Shown: positions 30,051 through 41,196 of the stretch, piece by piece | Layout of the letters: each line of letters opens with the position of its first letter | Numbering within the stretch: the first letter of the stretch is position 1 | Origin: an uncultured Pelagibacteraceae bacterium | Lineage (GTDB): Bacteria; Pseudomonadota; Alphaproteobacteria; Pelagibacterales; Pelagibacteraceae | DNA length: 64,000 nucleotides | Direction of reading: 5' to 3' | Assembly (NCBI GenBank): GCA_902595465.1 | Contig: CACJQE010000001.1 | Coordinates: forward strand, 89,698 to 153,697 | The notes under the pieces: model-generated | What the model was told of the DNA's origin: nothing | The model's input: only the letters and a program-made list of their open reading frames with translations | Databases searched by the model: none | Position numbers and translations under genes: made by a program

Positions 30051-31201
30051 TGGGTCTTCATTTTAGTAAAGAAGAAATCTCAAATAGAAAAAAAAAGACA
30101 CTAAACTCAATGAAAAATGAGGGTCTAGATGCTCTTATCATGTTTAGACAAGAGTCTATGTATTGGCTCACTGGTTACGACACATTTGGATATGTTTTTT
30201 TTCAAGCATTAGTTTTAGATCAAAAAGGTAATGTAATATTATTAACTAGAGCCCCTGATCTAAGGCAAGCTCAAAACACGTCCAATATTAGTGATATAAG
30301 AATTTGGGTTGATAAAGATGGTGCTAATCCTGCTGATGATCTCAAAATAATTTTAGATGAATTAAATTTAAAGGGAAAAAAAATTGGAGTTGAATATGAA
30401 GCATACGGTCTTACAGGAAGAAATGCATTAAGACTTAATTCAGTTTTACAAAACTATTGCTCAATTGAAGATAAGTCAGAATTAATTACAAAACTAAGAG
30501 TAATTAAATCTAATGAAGAAATTAATTATGTAAAAAAAGCAGCAAATTTAGCTGACAAAGCTTTAGATGAAGTTTGGAAGCATGCAAAAGCAGGAGTAAG
30601 TGAGTCTAAAATTTTAGCTGAAATGAACAGAGTTATATTTGAAGGAGGTGGAGATTATCCCGCTAATGAATTTATTATAGGGTCTGGAAAGAATGCCCTA
30701 CTCTGTCGATATCAAGCAGAAAAGCAAATACTTAATAATCAAGATCAATTAACCATTGAATGGGCTGGTACTTATAGGCACTATCATTCAGCGATGTTTA
30801 GAACAATACCAATAGGAAAAGCAGATCCAAGACATCATAAAATGCATGAAGCATGCGTTGAGGCTCTTGCAAATTGTGAAAAGAAATTAAAGCCTGGAAA
30901 TAAAATTGGAGAAGTTTTTGATGTTCATGCAAAAACTTTTGATGATCATGGTTTTAAAAATTCCAGAATGAATGCATGTGGATATTCTTTAGGAGCAACT
31001 TTTTCTCCTAATTGGATGGATTGGCCAATGTTATACACAGGTAATTCTTACGTTATAGAACCAGGCAACGTCTTCTTCATGCACATGATTTTAATGGATT
31101 CTGATCATCAATTAGCAATGAACTTAGGCGAAACTTATCTTGTTACTGAAAATGGTAATGAAAGATTAGGTCAACAAAAATTAGATCTTACAATTCTTTA
31201 G
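30050..31201 (+). CDS. M24 family Xaa-Pro peptidase/creatinase-like
   Basis: N-terminal creatinase fold (FRQESMYWLTGYDTFGY), pita-bread domain with YHSAMFRT. Confidence 0.92.
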   Translation: MGLHFSKEEISNRKKKTLNSMKNEGLDALIMFRQESMYWLTGYDTFGYVFFQALVLDQKGNVILLTRAPDLRQAQNTSNISDIRIWVDKDGANPADDLKIILDELNLKGKKIGVEYEAYGLTGRNALRLNSVLQNYCSIEDKSELITKLRVIKSNEEINYVKKAANLADKALDEVWKHAKAGVSESKILAEMNRVIFEGGGDYPANEFIIGSGKNALLCRYQAEKQILNNQDQLTIEWAGTYRHYHSAMFRTIPIGKADPRHHKMHEACVEALANCEKKLKPGNKIGEVFDVHAKTFDDHGFKNSRMNACGYSLGATFSPNWMDWPMLYTGNSYVIEPGNVFFMHMILMDSDHQLAMNLGETYLVTENGNERLGQQKLDLTIL

Positions 31202-31646
31202 TGCAACCAAAGAAAGAAATATATTTTTCATTGTCTTTAGTATTCATATTTTTTGTAACTTCGTGAATTAATTCACCAGTTGATCGATTTAAAAATACTG
31301 ATTCCGAGTATTTTTTTTCTTTATCTATATTTTTAAATAAAATGGTATCGTTTTTAGCAATTCTAACATCATCTTTACTAATATTTGAATAAGTATCTAT
31401 AAATTCTGATAAACCATTAATAGTAAGTTTGCTTGGTTGTGCTGCTACAACTTTTAAAACTTTGTTTTTATCAACTTCAATATTGTCTGCAGTAAAAGTT
31501 TGATAATTAAAATCTTTATTTTTGATCATTATTTTTTCTAATTTACAATCAAAAGTAATTTTAAAGTCATGGATAATATCAGTATTTTTAGAAAAACTAA
31601 TTGATGATGAAAAAAGTAAAATTACTATCGAAAATATAATTTTCAT
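31188..31646 (-). CDS. Hypothetical exported protein
   Basis: Signal-peptide-like N-terminus; convergent overlap with M24 gene. Confidence 0.6.
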   Translation of the reverse strand: MKIIFSIVILLFSSSISFSKNTDIIHDFKITFDCKLEKIMIKNKDFNYQTFTADNIEVDKNKVLKVVAAQPSKLTINGLSEFIDTYSNISKDDVRIAKNDTILFKNIDKEKKYSESVFLNRSTGELIHEVTKNMNTKDNEKYISFFGCTKEL

Positions 31647-32624
31647 TTATTTACCATATCGTATTTTACTGTGTAAATCGTGTGCACTTTGCCACCCATT
31701 TTCTAATCTTGGTCCTCCAAAATAATCACCGCATAAACCTAATTTTAAAGACTTATTCCATAAAGATAATTGTTTGAGTGGCTTTGAATTGGATGAATAC
31801 ATCCAGCCATGAATTCTTGAGTGATGAATTTTTTTGATTTTTAACTTTGTTAATTTTTCAAATTTTTTAACTAGTTGATTTGTGTAGTATTTTCTTTTGT
31901 TTCTATAATCTTTAGTGAATTTATTACCATATTTGTATGTGCTTTGAAGTGTCCATAAATCATACTTAAATTTAAATCTTTTCTTACTATTTTCGTATGC
32001 AGCCCAACCAAGCATATCATCATTAAAAAAATAACTACTATTTGATTGTTTAAGCTTATTAGTGACAATCATGACTGTTAAATTAGCATCCATTTTAACT
32101 TTTTGATTTAAATAGGATTTATTTAAATATTTTTGTCCTAATTTCTTACTTTGAGGAAATGGACAAGTCAAAATAAGATTTTTACAAATTTGTTTTACAT
32201 CATTTTTAAATGTTAATTCCCAATGATCATTTAATCTCTTTATATTTGTAAGTTCATGTTCAAAATTACATTCAATTTTCTTTAATAAATGTTTGCTAAT
32301 AGAGTTGTTTCCTTTTGTTCCAATTAATTTTAAATGATTTTTTATTTCTTTAACCGTTTTATGCAGAAATAAATGATTTCCTTCCCACTTTTTTAAAACT
32401 TTTTTCTTAATAAGTTGATTAGTAAATGTTTTAAATTTTTTAGATTTTGGAGAGATATATTGAAGTCCATGATCAAATCCAACTTTATCTTTGTATTTTT
32501 TAAATGAACTTCTTCCACCATAACCTCTTGCTTTATCATAAACTGCAACAGAATATTTTTTATTTAATAAGTTTGCTATCGTTGATCCAGAAATTCCCGA
32601 TCCTATGATGCAAAAATCAAGCAT
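31647..32624 (-). CDS. FAD/NAD(P)-dependent amine oxidoreductase (renalase-like)
   Basis: FCIIGSGISGSTIANLLNKKYSVAVYDKARGYGGRSS, GLCGDYFGGPRLENGWQSAHDL. Confidence 0.85.
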   Translation of the reverse strand: MLDFCIIGSGISGSTIANLLNKKYSVAVYDKARGYGGRSSFKKYKDKVGFDHGLQYISPKSKKFKTFTNQLIKKKVLKKWEGNHLFLHKTVKEIKNHLKLIGTKGNNSISKHLLKKIECNFEHELTNIKRLNDHWELTFKNDVKQICKNLILTCPFPQSKKLGQKYLNKSYLNQKVKMDANLTVMIVTNKLKQSNSSYFFNDDMLGWAAYENSKKRFKFKYDLWTLQSTYKYGNKFTKDYRNKRKYYTNQLVKKFEKLTKLKIKKIHHSRIHGWMYSSNSKPLKQLSLWNKSLKLGLCGDYFGGPRLENGWQSAHDLHSKIRYGK

Positions 32625-32642
32625 GATTTATAACTTGATTGA

Positions 32643-33815
32643 TTAACAAAGATACTCAAGTGCCTTAAGTATTCCACCTTTTTTATAAGGTATTTTAGAT
32701 TTCATTAAACCCATTTCAACACCTGCCAATGTTCCAGCTAACATTAGTTCATTAAAATCACCCAAGTGGCCAATTCTAAAAATTTTTCCCGCAACTTTTG
32801 CAAGTCCTGTTCCTAATGACATATTGTAATGATCTAAAATAGTTTTTCTTAAAAAATCAGCATCATGACCATCTGGAACCATTACTGCTGTTAATGAGTC
32901 TGAGTATTCTTCTGGATTTTTACAAAGTATTTCTAATCCCCACGAGTTAACTGCAACTCTTGTGGCTTCTGCAAATCTTTTGTGTCTTTTGAAAACATTA
33001 TCTAAACCCTCTTCAGTAAGCATATTGATTGCTTCATCCAAACCATAGAATAAATTTGTTGCTGGTGTGTAAGGAAAGTAACCTTTTTTATTGTTTTCTA
33101 ACATCGGTCCCCAATCCCAATATGATTTTGGTAATTCAGATGTTTTATATGCCTCTAAAGCTTTAGAACTTATTGCATTAAAAGAAAGTCCTGGTGGTAA
33201 TAGTAATCCTTTTTGAGAACCACCAACAGTTACGTCAACTTTCCACTCTTCATGTCTATAATCAATAGAGCCTAATGAAGATATCGTATCAACAAATAAT
33301 AAAGCTGGATGTTCCGCATTATCCATAGCTTTTCTAATTTCTCCAATTCTACTTGTAACACCAGTAGAAGTTTCATTATGTACAGCGCAAACTGCTTTAA
33401 TTTTTTTATCTTTGTCTTCTTTTAGTTTTTGTTCAACGATGTTTGGATCAACACCTGTTCTCCAATCACCTTCAACAAAATCTACTTCAATTTTAAATTT
33501 TTGAGCAATATCCCACCAAAGAGTTGAGAAATGTCCAGTTTCAAACATCAAGATTTTATCACCAGCACTTAAAGTGTTTACAAGTGCAGCTTCCCAAGCA
33601 CCTGTTCCTGAAGCTGGAAAAATTATTACAGGTTCAGAAGTTTTGAAAATTAATTTTATTCGATCTAAAACTCTTAGTCCTAATTCAGCAAAGTCAGGAC
33701 CTCTATGATCTATAGTTGGATAATCCATAGCTCTTAGAACTCTATCTGGAACGTTTGTTGGTCCTGGAATTTGTAAAAAATGTCGACCAGGTCTTATATT
33801 ATTTGAAATTGCCAT
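32643..33815 (-). CDS. Class V aminotransferase (serine/alanine/aspartate-glyoxylate type)
   Basis: IPGPTNVPDRVLRAMDYPTIDHRGPDF, VDTISSLGSIDYRHEEWKVDVTVGGSQKGLLLPPGL (Schiff-base Lys). Confidence 0.93.
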   Translation of the reverse strand: MAISNNIRPGRHFLQIPGPTNVPDRVLRAMDYPTIDHRGPDFAELGLRVLDRIKLIFKTSEPVIIFPASGTGAWEAALVNTLSAGDKILMFETGHFSTLWWDIAQKFKIEVDFVEGDWRTGVDPNIVEQKLKEDKDKKIKAVCAVHNETSTGVTSRIGEIRKAMDNAEHPALLFVDTISSLGSIDYRHEEWKVDVTVGGSQKGLLLPPGLSFNAISSKALEAYKTSELPKSYWDWGPMLENNKKGYFPYTPATNLFYGLDEAINMLTEEGLDNVFKRHKRFAEATRVAVNSWGLEILCKNPEEYSDSLTAVMVPDGHDADFLRKTILDHYNMSLGTGLAKVAGKIFRIGHLGDFNELMLAGTLAGVEMGLMKSKIPYKKGGILKALEYLC

Positions 33816-33860
33816 ACCGCTGTATATGCTAAAGAAATTATATAAGCAAATTTATAATGT

Positions 33861-35015
33861 ATGACAAATGGTAGTAATTTAATTGATAACCTAGAAGTTT
33901 ATGTTCTTAATAATCCAGATGAAGTAAAACCACATTGGGTTAGTCACTTCATTGTACCAACAGCTAATGAACTCTTAATTAAAATTAAAACTAAAGATGG
34001 TCATTCAGGATTTGGTTTAGCAACAAGCTACACTGATATTACTCCAATCATCAAACCATTTTCAAATGGCTTACAAGATTTAATAATTGGAGAAGATCCG
34101 TTTTGCCCTGAAAAAATTTATGAAAAAATTTTCAAATTAACTGATACTCGAACCAGTAGCGAAAAAGGTTGGAGCAGAGAAGCATTAATCAGAATTTCAG
34201 CAGCTTTAGATATTGCTTGTTGGGATTTAATAGGAAAGGCATCAAACATCCCATTGTACAAATTATTTGGAGGATACAGAAATAAAATTCCTGTTTATGT
34301 TACATGTGCTTACTACAGAGATGGTAAAGATGAAAAAGAATTAAGAGATGAAATTAAAAAATTAGTAAATATTGGTCATCAAAGTTTTAAAGTTAAAGTT
34401 GGAGGACTTAGTATCAAAGAAGACGCTAAGAGATTAGAAATTATTAGAGATGAAATTGGAGATCAAAAAGGTTTAATGATTGATGTCAATAGAGCATGGG
34501 ATCTAAAAACTGCAATTGAAGGTGTAAAAGAATTTGAGAGATTTAATCCTACATGGATTGAAGAACCAGTTAGATGGGAAGATGATAGAAGGACTTTAAA
34601 ACTTTTATCAAAGCAAACCAAAATTCCATTATCAGGTGGTGAAAGTGAAATAACTATTTATGGATGTAGGTCCATGATTGAAGAAGAGGCAATACAAATT
34701 TTACAATTTGATTGTACAATGTTTGGTGGTTTTACTAATGGAAAAAAACTTTCTGCACTGTGTGAATTAAATCATATAGATGTAGCTCCACATCATGATT
34801 GTTATATTCATGCACCATTAGTAGCATCAACTCCAGCAGGAAGAATTGTTGAGTCATTTGATGATGAAAGAGATCCTCTTCAAGCTCAATTATTTGAAAA
34901 TTCACACAAAATGAGTGATGGATGGATACATTTAAATGAAAAACCTGGTTTAGGTTTAGAGATTTCAGAGGCCGCGTTAAAAAAGTTCGGTAAACTGGTT
35001 TACAAAAATAAATAA
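33861..35015 (+). CDS. Enolase superfamily, mandelate racemase/muconate lactonizing enzyme-like
   Basis: FKVKVGG (KxK), DVNRAW, EEPVRWED, SGGESE, APHHDCYIHAPL. Confidence 0.9.
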   Translation: MTNGSNLIDNLEVYVLNNPDEVKPHWVSHFIVPTANELLIKIKTKDGHSGFGLATSYTDITPIIKPFSNGLQDLIIGEDPFCPEKIYEKIFKLTDTRTSSEKGWSREALIRISAALDIACWDLIGKASNIPLYKLFGGYRNKIPVYVTCAYYRDGKDEKELRDEIKKLVNIGHQSFKVKVGGLSIKEDAKRLEIIRDEIGDQKGLMIDVNRAWDLKTAIEGVKEFERFNPTWIEEPVRWEDDRRTLKLLSKQTKIPLSGGESEITIYGCRSMIEEEAIQILQFDCTMFGGFTNGKKLSALCELNHIDVAPHHDCYIHAPLVASTPAGRIVESFDDERDPLQAQLFENSHKMSDGWIHLNEKPGLGLEISEAALKKFGKLVYKNK

Positions 35016-35032
35016 ACCTTTAATTAAGTTTT

Positions 35033-37936
35033 ATGCGGTTTAATTCAGATCAGATACAAAAAATTGGTAAAGAAATTAGTAGTAAAGTTGATGGAAAAAC
35101 TTTATTCGATGAATTCTCACGTGGAAGATACAGTACCGATGCTTCTGTTTATCAAATTAAACCACTTGGTGTAGTTCTGCCAAAAGATACCAATGATGTT
35201 TTAAGTTTAATGGAATATTCGCAAAAGAATTCCGTTCCTCTATTAGCTAGAGGTGGTGGAAGTTCACAATGTGGTCAGACTGTTGGAGAGAGTGTTGTAT
35301 TAGATTACAGCAAACATCAAAATAAAATTTTAGAACTTAATGTTGAAGAAAAATATGTATGGGTTCAACCAGGTGTCGTATTAGATCATCTAAATGCTTA
35401 TTTGAAGCCTCATGGACTTTGGTTTCCAGTAGACGTTTCAACGAGTAGTAGAGCAACAATTGGAGGAATGTCAGCTAACAATTCCTGTGGATCAAGATCT
35501 TTGTATTATGGCAACATGGTTCATAACGTATTAGCAATTGAAGCAATATTAGATGATGGCTCTATATTTAATTTTGACCATATAAATAAGAATTATTTAG
35601 CAACAAAGAATAACCAAGACAGACTTTATAAAATCATAGATAAATTCATAGATGTGAGACAACAGGTTGGAAGCGAAATTGATGCTAATTGGCCAACAAC
35701 ACAAAGAAGAGTTGGAGGATATAACATTGATTTAATTGATCCAGAAGGATTTAACTCATCCAATCTTCTTGTTGGCTCTGAAGGAACATTGTCTTTATTC
35801 AATAAAATAAAATTAAAGTTATCCGAAATACCAAAGAATAAAATTTTAGGTGTCTGCTACTTTGATAATTTTCATCAAGCAATGGAATTATCAAAAGAGA
35901 TTGTAAAATTAAAACCAACTTGTGTTGAGTTGATGGACCAAAATTTATTAAATTTGGCAAAAGAAATCCCGATGTATGCTGGGGGTATCAAAAAATACAT
36001 CAAAGGAAATCCTGAAGCAGTTTTGATGGTTGAATTTATTGATACAGAGAAAAGTGTATATGAAAAGAAAATAAAGGATCTAGAATACTTAGTTTTAAAC
36101 CAAAACAAAAAAAATGAGTTTTCATATTATTCAGATCTATCAGAGCAGAAAGAAGTTTTTGAAATAAGAAAAGCAGGATTAAATATTTTGATGTCAATGA
36201 AAGGTGATAAAAAACCAGTTGCCTTCATTGAAGATTGTGCAGTTTCTTTAGAACACCTAGCTGATTACACAGCAAGATTAAAAGAAATATTTAAAAAATA
36301 TGGGACAAGTGGAATGTTTTATGCTCATGCATCTGTTGGAACTCTTCACGTAAGACCAGTTTTAAATATGAAATCTGACAAAGATATACAAAATATGAGA
36401 TCTATATCTGAAGAGGCTTTTGAAATGGTTAAAGATTATAAAGGTTCTCATTCTGGTGAGCATGGTGATGGAATTGTTAGATCAGAATTTCATGAGATGA
36501 TGTTTGGAAAAAAAATCACAAATGCATTTGAAGAAATAAAAGATACATTCGATAGTAAAAACCTTTTAAATCCTGGAAAAATTGTTCGACCATTTAAATC
36601 AAATGATAGATCTCTAATGAGATACAAATCAGGTTATCAAACAGAAAATATAGATACACATTATGATTGGTCTAATTGGGGTCAATTCTCTGATGCTGTT
36701 GAGATGTGTAATAACAATGGAGCTTGTAGAAAGTTAGACTCTGGTGTGATGTGTCCATCATACAGAGTAACTAAAGAAGAAAAAGATTTAGTCCGAGGTA
36801 GAGCAAATACTTTAAGATTAGCTTTATCTAACCAGCTTCCAGAAGGTTCATTTGCATCTAAAGAAATGTATGAAACTATGGAGTTATGTGTGAGCTGTAA
36901 AGCTTGTCAAAGAGAATGTCCTATGTCGGTTGATATGGCTAAGATGAAATCTGAGTTTCTTTCTCATTACTATAAAAAATTTAGTATGCGAATTAAAGAT
37001 AGAGTTATCTCAGATATGCCAAGACTTATTTGGTTATTAAAGATTGTTGCTCCTATATTTAATAAGATCAAAAATATACCATTAATCTCAACAATTGTTG
37101 AAAAGTTCGGCTTTGCAACTGCAAGGACTATGCCTGAAGTTCAAAACCAGAACGCGTTACGAGAGATTTATGAAAGTCAGACAGTATCAGAAAACAAAGT
37201 AATTTTATTTGCAGATACATTTAATATTAATTTTGAAAATGAAAATTTAGTTTATGCAATTAAAGTACTAAATAAATTTGGTTATCAGGCAATTATACCA
37301 AGTTTTGGTAAAGATAAATTAAAGAGACCCCTTTGCTGTGGCAGAACTTATATATCTTATGGTCAATTAGACAAAGCGTCTGAAGAACTAAATAGATTTA
37401 ATGATTACGTTATACAAAATAATTATGTAGATTTACCAGTTGTAGGTATTGAACCATCCTGTTTATTAACATTTAATGATGAGTATCAGACTTTAAAGAA
37501 TGTAAATAATAAAGAACAAATTAAAAATAAATTTTATCTACTTGAGGAATTTATTTTAGAACAAATAAGAAATAATAATAAAATTAAAGCAAATAAGTTT
37601 GATCAAAATGTATTAATTCATGGACACTGTCATCAAAAATCACAGGATAGAATGAAAGGGCTAACTAATCTTTTATCAGAATTAAATATTAATAATAAAA
37701 TGATAGATTCTAGTTGTTGTGGTATGGCTGGTTCATTTGGATATGACAGTAAGACTTACGATGTCTCCAAAAAAATGGCAAATCTTTCTTTAATACCTGC
37801 AATCAATAATAGTAGTGAAAAAGACTTTATTGTTGCAAATGGTACAAGCTGTAGACATCAAATATCTGATTTATCTGAGAAAAAAGGTAAGCATGTCTCA
37901 GAATTATTATTTAAAATTTTTGAGACTGTTAATTAA
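35033..37936 (+). CDS. FAD-linked oxidase / Fe-S / CCG-domain D-2-hydroxyacid dehydrogenase (YdiJ/GlpC-like architecture)
   Basis: FAD-binding RGGGSSQCGQTVG, HSGEHGDGIVRSEF, 4Fe-4S CVSCKACQRECP, C-terminal CCG motifs (HCHQKS, CCGMAG). Confidence 0.92.
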   Translation: MRFNSDQIQKIGKEISSKVDGKTLFDEFSRGRYSTDASVYQIKPLGVVLPKDTNDVLSLMEYSQKNSVPLLARGGGSSQCGQTVGESVVLDYSKHQNKILELNVEEKYVWVQPGVVLDHLNAYLKPHGLWFPVDVSTSSRATIGGMSANNSCGSRSLYYGNMVHNVLAIEAILDDGSIFNFDHINKNYLATKNNQDRLYKIIDKFIDVRQQVGSEIDANWPTTQRRVGGYNIDLIDPEGFNSSNLLVGSEGTLSLFNKIKLKLSEIPKNKILGVCYFDNFHQAMELSKEIVKLKPTCVELMDQNLLNLAKEIPMYAGGIKKYIKGNPEAVLMVEFIDTEKSVYEKKIKDLEYLVLNQNKKNEFSYYSDLSEQKEVFEIRKAGLNILMSMKGDKKPVAFIEDCAVSLEHLADYTARLKEIFKKYGTSGMFYAHASVGTLHVRPVLNMKSDKDIQNMRSISEEAFEMVKDYKGSHSGEHGDGIVRSEFHEMMFGKKITNAFEEIKDTFDSKNLLNPGKIVRPFKSNDRSLMRYKSGYQTENIDTHYDWSNWGQFSDAVEMCNNNGACRKLDSGVMCPSYRVTKEEKDLVRGRANTLRLALSNQLPEGSFASKEMYETMELCVSCKACQRECPMSVDMAKMKSEFLSHYYKKFSMRIKDRVISDMPRLIWLLKIVAPIFNKIKNIPLISTIVEKFGFATARTMPEVQNQNALREIYESQTVSENKVILFADTFNINFENENLVYAIKVLNKFGYQAIIPSFGKDKLKRPLCCGRTYISYGQLDKASEELNRFNDYVIQNNYVDLPVVGIEPSCLLTFNDEYQTLKNVNNKEQIKNKFYLLEEFILEQIRNNNKIKANKFDQNVLIHGHCHQKSQDRMKGLTNLLSELNINNKMIDSSCCGMAGSFGYDSKTYDVSKKMANLSLIPAINNSSEKDFIVANGTSCRHQISDLSEKKGKHVSELLFKIFETVN

Positions 37937-39126
37937 AGAATTACTTTTCTATTATAAAAATCTACAATCTGGTCATCTTTGTAACCAAAAATTTGCATAA
38001 TTTCTTTTGTATGCTCTCCTAAGTTTGGAGCACCTTTTGATTTTTCAGTTTTACTTTTTGAAAATTTAATTGGCATACCAATAGCTGTACTTTTACCAGC
38101 TTTTTTATTATCTACTTCTATAACCATTTCTCTTTCAATTGTTTGAGGATCTTTAAACATGTCTGTTATCGAGTTAATAGGTCCGCATGGTAATCCATTA
38201 TCATCAAAGATTTTTAACCATTCACTAGAGGTTTTTTTAATTAGTTCTTCGTTAAGAATATCAACTAGTTCTTTTAAATTTTGTTTTCTATTTAAATTAG
38301 ATGAAAACTTTTCATTTTCTTGCAAATCTTCACGACCAATTGCTTTGAGTAACATAAGCCAAGTGTTTTGATTTGAAGCACCTACCGTAATCCATTTATC
38401 TTTTGTTTTAAAAGCTTGATAAGGTGCTGTTAAAGGATGTGCTGATCCTAATGGACCAGGCGACTCTCCTGTTGCACCTGCAATAGCAGACTGCCAGTAA
38501 GTATGAACAATACCCGCTTCATACAAAGAAGTATCAACTTTTTGCCCTTCACCCGTTTTTTCTCTATGAACTAATGCAGCTAAAATTCCACTAGCCGCAA
38601 GTAAACCAGCTGTTATATCTGTAATAGGTGCACCTACTTTCATTGGTGGTTTATCTTTGCTTTCGCCGGTAATACTCATTAATCCACTCATTCCCTGAGC
38701 GACTAAATCAAATCCTCCTTTATCTGCGTAAGGACCCGTTCTACCGTATCCAGAAATTTCACATAAAATGATTTTAGGATTAATTTCTGACATAACATCA
38801 TAACCAACTCCTAATTTTTCTAATGTCCCTTTTCTAAAATTCTCTAAAACTACATCAGAATTTTTTACCATCGTTTTAAATATCTCTATACCATCTTTAT
38901 CTTTTAAATTTAATGCGATACCTTTCTTATTTCTATTCATCATCATAAAAGCTGCTGACTCTCCATTAATTTCTGGTGGTAAGAAGTTTCTGGTATCATC
39001 TCCTCCGGGTGTCTTTTCTATTTTAATTACTTCTGCGCCAAGATCAGCTAATAATAGTCCACAAGTCGGACCAGCCATTATTTGTGCCATCTCAAGTACA
39101 CGAATGCCTTTTAATGATGCGGTCAT
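37933..39126 (-). CDS. CaiB/BaiF family CoA-transferase
   Basis: GIRVLEMAQIMAGPTCGLLLADLGAEVIKIE, VVLENFRKGTLEKLG. Confidence 0.95.
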   Translation of the reverse strand: MTASLKGIRVLEMAQIMAGPTCGLLLADLGAEVIKIEKTPGGDDTRNFLPPEINGESAAFMMMNRNKKGIALNLKDKDGIEIFKTMVKNSDVVLENFRKGTLEKLGVGYDVMSEINPKIILCEISGYGRTGPYADKGGFDLVAQGMSGLMSITGESKDKPPMKVGAPITDITAGLLAASGILAALVHREKTGEGQKVDTSLYEAGIVHTYWQSAIAGATGESPGPLGSAHPLTAPYQAFKTKDKWITVGASNQNTWLMLLKAIGREDLQENEKFSSNLNRKQNLKELVDILNEELIKKTSSEWLKIFDDNGLPCGPINSITDMFKDPQTIEREMVIEVDNKKAGKSTAIGMPIKFSKSKTEKSKGAPNLGEHTKEIMQIFGYKDDQIVDFYNRKVIL

Positions 39127-39129
39127 CTA

Positions 39130-39912
39130 TTACTTATTTTTGAATTTTGGTTTTGTTTTATTTAAAAAAGATTGATATCCAATTTTAAAGTCTTGGGTAT
39201 CGTAACATTTGTAACCTAGATTATTTATTTTTTCTGTGACTTTTCCATTTTTTAAGATGTTTCTTGCAAATTGCTTATGCCACCTTGCAACTTTTGGAGC
39301 ACCTTCACATATTAATTCAGCTGATTTATAAGCTTCTTTTTCAACATCTTTATCATTAACTACTCTATTAACTAGCCTCTTCTGAAATGCTTCATCAGCA
39401 CCAAATACTCTTCCTTCAAATAATATTTCCATTGCAGTTGTGTAATTTGTTACTTTTAAAAGTACTTCTAATTCTTTTGCAGCCATTGTTAGGCCTAATC
39501 TTTTAATTGGAACTCCAAACCTAGAACTTTTACCACAAATTCTAATGTCACAACATCCTGCTATTTCCAATCCTCCACCAACACATATACCTTCTATCAA
39601 AGCAATTGTTGGTATTGGACAATCAAAAATTGCTCCGAGTGTTCCGTGTAAAAATTTACCGTAAGATTTTGCTAATTTTGATGAAGATCTTTGTTTTTTA
39701 AATTCTCCAATATCATTTCCTGGTGAAAAAGATTTACCACCCTGTCCCCTTATAATTATACATCTTAAATTTTTATTCTTAGATAACTTTTTAAAGACCT
39801 TACCAAGTTCAATCCACATTGGCTTAGTCATTGCATTTAATTTTTCAGGTCTATTGATAACAACTTCGACTAAATGTTTATTTTTTTTATTTAATTTAAT
39901 TAATTTGGTCAT
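39130..39912 (-). CDS. Enoyl-CoA hydratase/isomerase family protein
   Basis: NRPEKLNAMTKPMW, GRGxxFSPGNDIGEF, EGICVGGGLEIAGCCDIRI. Confidence 0.94.
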   Translation of the reverse strand: MTKLIKLNKKNKHLVEVVINRPEKLNAMTKPMWIELGKVFKKLSKNKNLRCIIIRGQGGKSFSPGNDIGEFKKQRSSSKLAKSYGKFLHGTLGAIFDCPIPTIALIEGICVGGGLEIAGCCDIRICGKSSRFGVPIKRLGLTMAAKELEVLLKVTNYTTAMEILFEGRVFGADEAFQKRLVNRVVNDKDVEKEAYKSAELICEGAPKVARWHKQFARNILKNGKVTEKINNLGYKCYDTQDFKIGYQSFLNKTKPKFKNK

Positions 39913-41196
39913 CTAGCTCCTGTAAAAATATTCTACCAGTGTCATTGGTATAGCTGGTACATAAGTTACCAACATTAACAATACTAATAATACACATATA
40001 AAAGATATATTTGATCTTGTGACATCCCATATATCAGCTTTTGCTACAGAGCATGCTGTAACTAGAACACTTGCAACTGGTGGTGTTTGTTGGCCAATTG
40101 CTAAATTTAAAGTTACAATTATTCCAAAGTGAACTGGATCAATACCTACTGCATTAACTAGTGGCATAACAATTGGTACAGTCAAAATTATTGCAGCGAC
40201 TGAATGTAAAAAGAAACCTATAATTAATAGAAATACATTTAGTATTCCTAACACTGCATATTTATTATTTGTAAAATCAATAATTGATTCAGCAACTTTT
40301 TGTGGAATTTGTTCAATTGTTAAAAATTCACCAAGTAATACAGATGCAGCTACTAATAACATTACTGAAGCAGTTTGAATTGCTCCCTCACAAGCTGACT
40401 CGTATAATCTTTTAAAATCTATTTCTTTATAAATAAATCCAATAACTAATGATGCTACAACTGCTAAACCTGCACCTTCTGTTGCGGTAACAACTCCTCC
40501 AAATATTCCACCTAAAATAATAACTGGTAATAAAAATGCTAATGCTGCATCTTTTGCTGTTTTCTTTACATTTGGAATATTAAATGTTTCCTCAACAGGG
40601 AAGTTTTTACGTCTTGCAGTAATATATGCTGCTAACATTAAAAAAAAGCCACCTATTACTCCTGGTACAATTCCTGCTACAAACAATTGTACTACTGAAC
40701 TTTGAGCCATTACCGCATAAACAATCATCGGTATTGAAGGCGGAATGATAATTGCCAAAGACGCTGAAGATGAAGTGACGGCTGCAGCAAATGGTCCAGG
40801 ATAGCCTTTTTTCTTCATCGCTGGAATTAATATTGATCCCAGTGCAGCAACATCAGCTACAGCTGAGCCAGAAATTTCAGCAAAAAACATAGAAGTAGCA
40901 ATGTTGATCATGCTTAGGCCGCCCTTAATAAATCCTACAAGCGCTGAAGCAAAAGCAATTAATCTTCTAGAAATACCCGCACTATTCATTATTGAACCAG
41001 CGAGGATAAATAAAGGAATAGCAATCAATGGGAATTTCATCGATCCATCAAACATTACAATTGCTGTATCAATTAAAAAACTTGTTCCAGTTTTCAATAC
41101 CATTGCAATAATTGTTGTTACTGCAAGGCCAATAGCGATAGGTACATTGATTGATAAAAGAAGTAGAAGGACTGCAAACATTGTAAGAATTATCAT
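39913..41196 (-). CDS. dctM: TRAP transporter large permease DctM-like
   Basis: DctM signatures; FAEISGSAVADVAALGSILIPAM, IIIPPSIPMIVYAV. Confidence 0.95.
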   Translation of the reverse strand: MIILTMFAVLLLLLSINVPIAIGLAVTTIIAMVLKTGTSFLIDTAIVMFDGSMKFPLIAIPLFILAGSIMNSAGISRRLIAFASALVGFIKGGLSMINIATSMFFAEISGSAVADVAALGSILIPAMKKKGYPGPFAAAVTSSSASLAIIIPPSIPMIVYAVMAQSSVVQLFVAGIVPGVIGGFFLMLAAYITARRKNFPVEETFNIPNVKKTAKDAALAFLLPVIILGGIFGGVVTATEGAGLAVVASLVIGFIYKEIDFKRLYESACEGAIQTASVMLLVAASVLLGEFLTIEQIPQKVAESIIDFTNNKYAVLGILNVFLLIIGFFLHSVAAIILTVPIVMPLVNAVGIDPVHFGIIVTLNLAIGQQTPPVASVLVTACSVAKADIWDVTRSNISFICVLLVLLMLVTYVPAIPMTLVEYFYRS